The translations under genes were made by a program, and so were the position numbers. A stretch of DNA of 11,939 bases, from NCBI GenBank assembly GCA_003232715.1, contig QIJG01000269.1, forward strand, positions 1 to 11,939, given 5' to 3'. Each line of letters begins with the position of its first letter. The stretch's first letter is position 1. This document shows, in pieces, positions 1 to 4,721 of this stretch. The notes under the pieces were generated by a model. It was given only the letters and a program-made list of their open reading frames with translations. It was not told the DNA's origin and searched no databases. The DNA comes from Nitrospirota bacterium. Lineage in GTDB: Bacteria; Nitrospirota; Thermodesulfovibrionia; Thermodesulfovibrionales; JdFR-85.

Positions 1-280
1 GCACATTAAACTGTCTCAGGAACGGGAGTTTTTCCTCTATAAAACTCTCCACACCTATGTTCTGAAGCCCTATGGCATTAAGCATCCCCGCAGGGGTTTC
101 CACAATGCGTGGAGGAGGGTTGCCTTCCCTGGGCAAAAGTGAAAGTCCCTTTACCACAATTGCACCGAGGCCGGCAAGGTCAACAAACTCGGCATACTCT
201 TCCCCGTAACCAAATGTCCCGGATGCGGTCATAACAGGATTTTTCAGTCCAATCTTCCCTATGTTGACTGACAGGTTCAC
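1..280 (-). CDS. pyrD: Dihydroorotate dehydrogenase B, catalytic subunit (N-terminal part; continues off the left edge)
   Basis: Flavin (FMN) enzyme that oxidises dihydroorotate to orotate in pyrimidine synthesis; the class 1B form passes electrons to PyrK and on to NAD+. I translated 93 residues from a GTG start that lies 2 bp after the pyrK stop. Family landmarks are in place: NPVMTASGTFGYG at residues 14-26, the FMN-contacting lysine in VVKGLSL (K44), GNPPPR at 53-58, and NAIGLQN at 68-74, which contacts flavin and substrate. The GTG has only a distant purine run (AGGGAG, about 14 nt upstream), so it probably relies on translational coupling to pyrK. The C-terminal two thirds, including the catalytic cysteine loop, are outside the window. 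The class 1B assignment follows from the adjacent pyrK. Confidence 0.93.
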   Translation of the reverse strand, partial: MNLSVNIGKIGLKNPVMTASGTFGYGEEYAEFVDLAGLGAIVVKGLSLLPREGNPPPRIVETPAGMLNAIGLQNIGVESFIEEKLPFLRQFNV

Positions 281-282
281 GT

Positions 283-1047
283 TCAATGCACTATCTCCCT
301 TACATTAAAAACCGGCCCTTCCTTACATACCCTTTTATACCCCTGCTTTGTCTTTATGACACACCCAAGGCAGGCGCCGATACCACAGGCCATTTTTTCC
401 TCAAAGGAGATATAACCCGGAATGCCCCTATCCTTCAGGACCTTCAGGAGAGATGCTATCATCCCTTCAGGGCCGCAGGCATATACAGTGGGCTTTGCAA
501 CAGCAAGGTCATCCATGGATTCATTTAATCTCTCAACCGCATTGCCCTTAAACCCCTTGCTGCCATCATCAGTGCTTATATGGATATGCCCTGCAAGTTT
601 CTTTATATCATCAAGGAGATAGAGCTCCGCTGAGTTCATGGCGCCATAGAAGAGACGGGTTCCAGCATGTAAACTCCCTATCAGGGGAAAGACAGACGCT
701 ATCCCGACACCACCGGCAACAAGTATCGGAGTCTCATCTTTGAGGGGTTCAGGATAGCCTTTGCCGAGGGGACCCAACACGTCGATACCGTCACCGGGCA
801 TCATGTTTCTCAACAGAAGAGTCCCCCCTCCCCTCAACCTTACAAGAAACTCCAGATGAGCATCATCCCATCTTAAGATACTGAAGGGTCTCCTGAGAAG
901 GGGATCAAGGGTTTCAGATGCTCTCAGCAGATAAAACTGCCCTGGAGCAGGACTGACATGGGGTTGCAAAGGGGTAATCCTGAGAATATTATGGGTTTGA
1001 GACAGGTGGATATTTCCTGCAACCTCTGCCTGGAAAAACCTACTCAA
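283..1047 (-). CDS. pyrK: Dihydroorotate dehydrogenase B, electron-transfer subunit (FAD, 2Fe-2S)
   Basis: PyrK partners PyrD in the heterotetrameric class 1B enzyme and carries electrons from FMN through a 2Fe-2S cluster and FAD to NAD+. The 254 residues match the family length. In order they show the FAD-binding RRPFSILRW (52-60), GGGTLLL (73-79), the LGPLGKGYP loop (91-99), the NAD-binding AGGVGIAS (111-118), YACGPEGM (189-196), and the cluster cysteines C221, C226, C229 and C241 in the expected C-x4-C-x2-C-x11-C spacing. The start is TTG at 1047, inside the end of greA (8 bp overlap). No better start exists, because the conserved N-terminal strand begins within ten residues. The weak start and the overlap suggest expression by translational coupling with greA. 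Confidence 0.95.
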   Translation of the reverse strand: MSRFFQAEVAGNIHLSQTHNILRITPLQPHVSPAPGQFYLLRASETLDPLLRRPFSILRWDDAHLEFLVRLRGGGTLLLRNMMPGDGIDVLGPLGKGYPEPLKDETPILVAGGVGIASVFPLIGSLHAGTRLFYGAMNSAELYLLDDIKKLAGHIHISTDDGSKGFKGNAVERLNESMDDLAVAKPTVYACGPEGMIASLLKVLKDRGIPGYISFEEKMACGIGACLGCVIKTKQGYKRVCKEGPVFNVREIVH

Positions 1048-1513
1048 AACTGATCTCTATAATCTCATACTCTATGGTTTTTGCCGGCGCATTGACAACT
1101 ACCGTATCTCCAACCTCTTTACTCATCAACCCACTGCCGACAGGCGAGGTGATTGATATCCTGCCATTGCTGACATCCGCCTCATCGGGCCCAACAAGCT
1201 GAAACAGCCTTTCCTCATCTGTTGCAAGATCATAAACCTTCACCTTTGCACCAAAGGTAACCCTGTCGCTTTTGATTCTTGAAGTGTCAATAACCTGGGC
1301 CAGTGCTGTCTTGGACTGCAGCTCCTGTATACGGCCTTCGATAAAGGACTGTCTCTCTTTGGCAGCGTGATATTCCGCATTCTCGCTTAAATCACCATGT
1401 GACCTTGCCTCTTCAATATCTTTTATGTTTTTTGGCCTTTCAAACTTAAAAAGATGTTCCAACTCTTCTTTCAGTTTCCGGAACCCCGGCTCTGTCATGG
1501 GAATTCTCTTCAT
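1040..1513 (-). CDS. greA: Transcription elongation factor GreA
   Basis: GreA inserts its coiled coil into the secondary channel of backtracked RNA polymerase and stimulates cleavage of the transcript 3' end. From the ATG at 1513 it is 157 residues, almost exactly the usual length. The coiled-coil tip GDLSENAEYHAAKE spans 40-53, with D41 and E44 at the positions of the catalytic acidic pair in E. coli GreA. The C-terminal FKBP-like domain shows VGPDEAD, TSPVGSGL and the closing YEIIEISFE. The frame is open upstream to 1594, but the extra 27 residues (YYQYYIIQ...) are unlike any GreA. A GGGAGG ribosome-binding site 5 nt before 1513 fixes the start; the adjacent ATG at 1516 is only 2 nt from it. 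First gene of greA-pyrK-pyrD. Confidence 0.96.
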   Translation of the reverse strand: MKRIPMTEPGFRKLKEELEHLFKFERPKNIKDIEEARSHGDLSENAEYHAAKERQSFIEGRIQELQSKTALAQVIDTSRIKSDRVTFGAKVKVYDLATDEERLFQLVGPDEADVSNGRISITSPVGSGLMSKEVGDTVVVNAPAKTIEYEIIEISFE

Positions 1514-1561
1514 CATGCCCTCCCAACTAATAAAGGTTGTATCATCATACGCCTGAATGAT

Positions 1562-1590
1562 ATAATACTGGTAATACAGTAATAATTTAA
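1562..1590 (-). promoter_or_regulatory. Candidate sigma-70 promoter of the greA-pyrK-pyrD operon
   Basis: On the minus strand a -35-like TTAAAT (1590-1585) and a -10-like TATTAT (1567-1562) are separated by exactly 17 nt. They lie in AT-rich DNA and would give a leader of roughly 40 nt before the greA start at 1513. The -10 box is good and the -35 box weak. No operator or attenuator structure is obvious in the leader. Confidence 0.35.
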
Positions 1591-1746
1591 CCATTATTTC
1601 GGTTGCTTAGTCAACGTTTCTCAAGTCACGAGGCAGGCATATCTGTTACTTGCAACTAAAAGCATGCAACACACAACATGTAAAGATATTATCAGCAAAA
1701 ATCCGCATAGGTCTCAGTATGGAGCTAATTTTGGTGAATAACGAAC

Positions 1747-1774
1747 TTGCATGTGTTTTGCTTAAGGCTATATC
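1747..1774 (+). promoter_or_regulatory. Weak candidate promoter for the glycosyltransferase gene
   Basis: TTGCAT (1747-1752) and TATATC (1769-1774) are 16 nt apart and would start transcription only about a dozen bases before the ATG at 1794. That would agree with the lack of a Shine-Dalgarno sequence there, giving a nearly leaderless message. Both boxes are imperfect, so this is only a suggestion. Confidence 0.22.
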
Positions 1775-1793
1775 CTGACCAAATATCATAACT

Positions 1794-3068
1794 ATGCCTG
1801 AAAACACAATAGTACTGAGAAAGGATGTTCAGGAAAAGGTCAATGAACTTGGTGAGGCCGATATAGTTGTCGGCATTCCAAGTTATAACAATGCCAAAAC
1901 CATCGGACATGTTGTGAAGGCTGTTCAGGCGGGACTTTCAAAATACTTCCCTGACTCCAGGTCCGTACTTGTAAATTCCGATGGGGGATCAACTGATGGA
2001 ACCATGGATGTTGTCAGAGAGACGACTGTTGATTTCGACTCCATACTTATTCATCACAGGGTGGGAACCCTCCATAAGATTATTACACCCTATCATGGGA
2101 TTCCCGGGAAAGGGAGTGCATTCAGGACCATCTTTGAGATAGCAAAGACACTTAATGTAAAGGCCTGCGTGGTGGTGGATTCCGACCTCAGGAGTATAAC
2201 TCCTGAATGGATTGAACTTCTGATCCAGCCGGTTCTCAATGCAGGATATGATTACGTCTCCCCGTATTATCACAGGCACAAATATGACGGCACAATTACT
2301 AATACTATTGTTTACCCGATGACAAGGGCATTGTACGGACATAGAATCCGTCAGCCCATAGGAGGAGACTTCGGGCTCTCAGGCAGGCTTGCATCTTTTT
2401 ATCTGTCGAAAAATGTATGGGAGACAGACGTAGCCCGTTTCGGGATCGACATCTGGATGACCACAACTGCTGTTGCAAATACCTTCAAGGTATGTCAGGC
2501 ATTCCTGGGGGCAAAGATCCACGACCCCAAGGAACCGGGTTCCGACCTCAGTGCAATGCTCCATCAGGTGGTGATCTCCGTCTTTAATCTTATGGAAGAA
2601 TATGCCACAATATGGAAGGAGATAAAGGGGTCGAAACCTGTTCCTACATTTGGTTTTGTATACTCGGTTGGTCTTGAACCCATCAAAGTCAATCTTGATG
2701 CTATGATAGAGAAATTCAGACTTGGTGTGAAAGAACTCTCAGTCATGTACGAATCGTTTTTACCCGGGGAATTAATGTGGTTTCTCGCAACTGTGGGAGA
2801 GAAGCCAAAAGAGAAATTCTCTATTCCCGATAATATATGGGTGGAGATCGTATACAATTTCGCCATAGCCTGTCACAGAAAATTGATGAGTCGGGAGCAT
2901 ATAATAAAGTCTCTTACGCCTCTATATCTTGGCAAGGTAGCCTCTTTTGTGATAGAAACGTGGGAAAGCACAGCTACAGAAGTAGAGCAAAGGCTGGAAG
3001 AACTCTGTACCGCCTTTGAAGAGGGAAAGCCCTATCTGATTGAGAGATGGGTTGAGGAAGAAGAGTGA
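1794..3068 (+). CDS. GT-A glycosyltransferase resembling glucosyl-3-phosphoglycerate / mannosylglycerate synthases
   Basis: The 424-residue protein has an N-terminal nucleotide-sugar fold. VVGIPSYNN (25-33) opens the Rossmann half, SDGGSTDGT (62-70) follows, GIPGKGS (102-108) resembles the PGKGE loop of GpgS, and VVVDSDL (126-132) holds the metal-binding DSD at 129-131. IRQPIGGDFG (185-194) and FGIDIW (216-221) match conserved acceptor-side motifs of GpgS (GT81) and MgS (GT78), and the histidine in KIHDP (241-245) fits a metal ligand. Residues 270-424 form a helical extension like that of MgS. From family knowledge, such enzymes make glucosylglycerate or mannosylglycerate, which are compatible solutes; the acceptor here is inferred. 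An in-frame TGA at 1776-1778 makes ATG 1794 the only reasonable start. No ribosome-binding site is visible. Arginine is mostly AGA/AGG. Confidence 0.85.
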   Translation: MPENTIVLRKDVQEKVNELGEADIVVGIPSYNNAKTIGHVVKAVQAGLSKYFPDSRSVLVNSDGGSTDGTMDVVRETTVDFDSILIHHRVGTLHKIITPYHGIPGKGSAFRTIFEIAKTLNVKACVVVDSDLRSITPEWIELLIQPVLNAGYDYVSPYYHRHKYDGTITNTIVYPMTRALYGHRIRQPIGGDFGLSGRLASFYLSKNVWETDVARFGIDIWMTTTAVANTFKVCQAFLGAKIHDPKEPGSDLSAMLHQVVISVFNLMEEYATIWKEIKGSKPVPTFGFVYSVGLEPIKVNLDAMIEKFRLGVKELSVMYESFLPGELMWFLATVGEKPKEKFSIPDNIWVEIVYNFAIACHRKLMSREHIIKSLTPLYLGKVASFVIETWESTATEVEQRLEELCTAFEEGKPYLIERWVEEEE

Positions 3069-3135
3069 ATCTGGGCAGGGTAACGGTCAATAAGCAAAAA
3101 CCATTAATGAATGATTAATTCAAGGAGGGGTTTTT

Positions 3136-3837
3136 ATGGAAAATTTATTCGATAAAATCGTAACAGCACCTATGATGGACTGTTTCCAGAGGTTTATCGA
3201 ATTCTTGCCAAACCTTCTCAGTTCTCTGGTTATATTTATTTTGGGATTTCTCCTGGGATGGATTATTAAGAGTATACTCCAGAAAACACTTGAGATATTA
3301 AATACAGACCGATTTTGTAAAAGAATGGGAATAACCCAGGGACTTGAAAGGGGTGGAATAAAGACAACCCCCACAAGAGTTCTGAGCCAGATATCCTATT
3401 GGTTTGTGGTAATCGTTTTCCTTATAATATCACTTTACACCCTGAAAATCCCGGCCATTGAGGACCTCCTCGAGCAATTCTTCCTCTATCTCCCTAATGT
3501 TTTTGTCTCTGCGCTACTTATTATAGTCGGTTATATACTCAGCAACTTTGCTGGAAGGGCAACACTGATAGCTTCTGTAAATTCAGGAATAAAATTCTCG
3601 GGATTATTAAGCAAAACCGTCAAAACCATTATTTTCCTGCTGGCCTTTACAATGGCACTGGAACAACTCGGCATAGGCCGCGATACAGTAATCGTTACCT
3701 TCACGGTAATTTTCGGAGGAATTGTATTTGCACTCTCGCTTGCCTTCGGCCTTGGGGGAAAGGCTGTGGCAAAGGAGTATATAGAGAAGAAACTTAAGGG
3801 AGAAGCCAAAAAGGAAGACGATCTGAAGCATCTTTGA
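3136..3837 (+). CDS. MscS-like membrane protein with conserved TM-helix repeats (CmpX-like), lacking the soluble beta domain
   Basis: A 233-residue inner-membrane protein with about five hydrophobic helices (roughly 25-46, 84-104, 118-139, 155-176, 184-207) and a short charged tail. Two segments, LPNLLSSLVIFILGFLLGW (24-42) and LPNVFVSALLIIVGYIL (119-135), repeat the same pattern, as in the conserved TM-helix (PF05552-type) proteins related to mechanosensitive channels. ALSLAFGLGGKAVAKEYIEK (199-218) resembles the pore helix and its exit in MscS-like proteins. The large cytoplasmic vestibule of true MscS is absent, so it could be a channel, a channel partner or a membrane-stress sensor. The start has a strong GGAGGGG 6 nt upstream. 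It lies 67 bp after the glycosyltransferase, on the same strand, and may be cotranscribed. Confidence 0.8.
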   Translation: MENLFDKIVTAPMMDCFQRFIEFLPNLLSSLVIFILGFLLGWIIKSILQKTLEILNTDRFCKRMGITQGLERGGIKTTPTRVLSQISYWFVVIVFLIISLYTLKIPAIEDLLEQFFLYLPNVFVSALLIIVGYILSNFAGRATLIASVNSGIKFSGLLSKTVKTIIFLLAFTMALEQLGIGRDTVIVTFTVIFGGIVFALSLAFGLGGKAVAKEYIEKKLKGEAKKEDDLKHL

Positions 3838-3883
3838 AACGGGAGTGATTTTCCATAACATTTAATAAGCGTCAAATGAACCT

Positions 3884-3905
3884 CCCCGCTGCAGAGACAG
3901 CGGGG
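3884..3905 (-). repeat. Perfect 8-bp hairpin H1, probable IS200/IS605-type end
   Basis: Arms CCCCGCTG (3884-3891) and CAGCGGGG (3898-3905) pair perfectly around the loop CAGAGA; on the minus strand the loop reads TCTCTG. It sits 22 bp beyond the stop codon of the TnpA remnant, where an IS200/IS605 right-end hairpin is expected. No T-run follows on either strand, so I do not call it a terminator. Two related hairpins occur at 4485-4508 and 4566-4598. Confidence 0.6.
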
Positions 3906-3926
3906 TATCCTGAAAAACAAACTTAC

Positions 3927-4109
3927 TCAAATGGCAAACAGCCTTAACTGCCCTCTTCTTCGCTCTACTTCAGATTTATCCAGGTTCCGGTTCCGTATGT
4001 ACCGCTTTATTACTTCTTCGTTTGTTGCATCTCCCACTGTCCCCAGGTCCTTCCCATCACTCCAAAACTCCCCTTCCCACAATTCCTCCTTCCTCAACTT
4101 GGGAAATCC
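3927..4109 (-). pseudogene. IS200/IS605-family Y1 transposase TnpA, C-terminal remnant
   Basis: Reading the minus strand from 4109 to a TGA at 3929-3927 gives 60 codons with the typical TnpA ending: FPKLRKEELWEGEFWSDG, then GTVGDATNEEVIKRYIRNR, and a closing QLRLFAI. The tyrosine in KRYIRN corresponds to the catalytic Tyr of single-strand Y1 transposases. The N-terminal half with the HUH histidines is missing: an in-frame TAA lies directly upstream at 4112-4110. Translation of the next bases in another frame (SKTGCSKDFP) hints at a frameshift followed by further decay. It cannot make an active enzyme. It does show that an IS200-like element once occupied this site, oriented leftwards. Confidence 0.75.
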
Positions 4110-4160
4110 TTAGAACAACCTGTTTTGCTGTTATAAACTTCCCAAATGATAGAAAAGGTT

Positions 4161-4206
4161 CTCGCAATGTCATTGCGAGGATCGTCAGCGACGAAGCAAT
4201 CCCGCA
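4161..4206 (+). repeat. REP-like intergenic repeat (CATTGCGAG ... GAAGCAATCC type)
   Basis: CTCGCAATG and CATTGCGAG (4161-4179) form a perfect 9-bp palindrome around one central T, followed by GATCGTCAGCGACGAAGCAATCC. This matches a widespread intergenic repeat of many environmental bacteria, whose copies read CATTGCGAG, a variable spacer, then GAAGCAATC. It lies between transposase remnants and codes for nothing. Confidence 0.75.
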
Positions 4207-4253
4207 CTGATTTTAACCGTGAATCGCTGTGGTTTGTACCATAAATTGCATTT

Positions 4254-4334
4254 TCATTTACTAAAAGGACCAAGGTGGTATATCTTTGAAAATATTTAGG
4301 GAATTTGTCTGCAAATACTGTTAAACTTATTCAC
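4254..4334 (-). pseudogene. Probable IS4-type transposase N-terminal remnant with internal stop
   Basis: On the minus strand a strong AAGGAGG (4348-4342) stands 7 nt before a GTG at 4334. Translation gives MNKFNSICRQIP, then TAA (4298-4296), then IFSKIYHLGPFSK and a second stop. The opening NKFNSI..QI..IF pattern resembles the N-terminus of IS4-family (DUF4372-type) transposases. No further similarity is visible downstream, so this is a short broken start, probably truncated by later insertion or deletion. Recognition rests on about twenty residues and the good ribosome-binding site. Confidence 0.45.
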
Positions 4335-4417
4335 GGGGGTGCCTCCTTCAGTTTTTTCTTGTCAAAAAGGGTACCTATGTTGAGACCCCATGGTGGTGCG
4401 GAGAGTTTCAGTATTTC

Positions 4418-4447
4418 ATTCTTCTGCTACCTAAGTAGCAGAAGGAT
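4418..4447 (+). repeat. 13-pair hairpin with loop CTAA
   Basis: Arms 4418-4430 and 4435-4447 pair at all 13 positions (one G-U) around CTAA; the core arm is CTTCTGCTAC. It lies about 85 bp upstream of the IS4-like start, on that gene's 5' side. No T-run follows on either strand, so a terminator is unlikely. An IS end structure or a small RNA fold is possible. Confidence 0.5.
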
Positions 4448-4484
4448 TGAGAAGAAGTTGTTATGATTGATTATGTTTTTTAAT

Positions 4485-4508
4485 ACCCGATAGTCTCTGC
4501 TGTGGGGT
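4485..4508 (+). repeat. Hairpin H2, degenerate copy of H1
   Basis: Arms ACCCGATAG (4485-4493) and CTGTGGGGT (4500-4508) pair at eight of nine positions, one of them G-U, around the loop TCTCTG. Loop and stem edges match H1 read on the minus strand. Both are preceded by a T-rich stretch and ATA. Confidence 0.5.
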
Positions 4509-4565
4509 TTCCTCATAATTCCCTTCAGGAAGGGGGATGGGGGTAAATCTTAATGAAATTTTCCT

Positions 4566-4598
4566 GAAGATCCACCGTCTCTGTGGCGGGGAATCTTC
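4566..4598 (+). repeat. Hairpin H3, second degenerate copy of H1
   Basis: GAAGAT (4566-4571) pairs with ATCTTC (4593-4598), and inside it CCAC pairs with GTGG. TCTCTG is at 4578-4583, followed by TGGCGGGG as in H1. It shares the loop and the GCGGGG arm with H1 and is preceded by a similar TTTTCCTGA stretch. From H1 to H3 spans about 715 bp, close to the length of an IS200 element. Confidence 0.45.
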
Positions 4599-4721
4599 AT
4601 TGATCATCAAAGATGAGACGGCTTTATATTCTGAGAGTGGAGATTGAAAGAATTATTACAAAAACACGATCGGAGTCTCAGGGATACAGACTATAAATAA
4701 ACAATGAGCGGAGGGATTTTA

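Larger units (their letters stand above)
3838..4721. other. Gene-free stretch filled with mobile-element debris
   Basis: No intact coding sequence is supported between the MscS-like gene and the ATPase. The stretch contains the TnpA remnant, the REP-like palindrome, the IS4-like start and four hairpins listed separately. The last 100 bp (AT-rich, with TATAAA at 4693-4698) presumably carry the ATPase promoter, but I see no convincing -35 box. Confidence 0.7.

Noticed and set aside
1514..1594. N-terminal extension of GreA from ATG 1594
   Set aside because: The extra 27 residues do not resemble GreA, overlap the likely promoter, and the ribosome-binding site points to 1513.
3884..3905. H1 as a Rho-independent terminator of the MscS-like gene
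   Set aside because: The stem is strong but no T-run follows it, and its loop and flanks match the other mobile-element hairpins.
3931..4210. Two short plus-strand reading frames (60 and 62 residues)
   Set aside because: They are antisense to the TnpA remnant and the REP-like repeat and have no ribosome-binding site.
4704..4721. ATPase start at ATG 4704
   Set aside because: GGAGGG lies inside this extension at the right distance from ATG 4722, and no ribosome-binding site precedes 4704.
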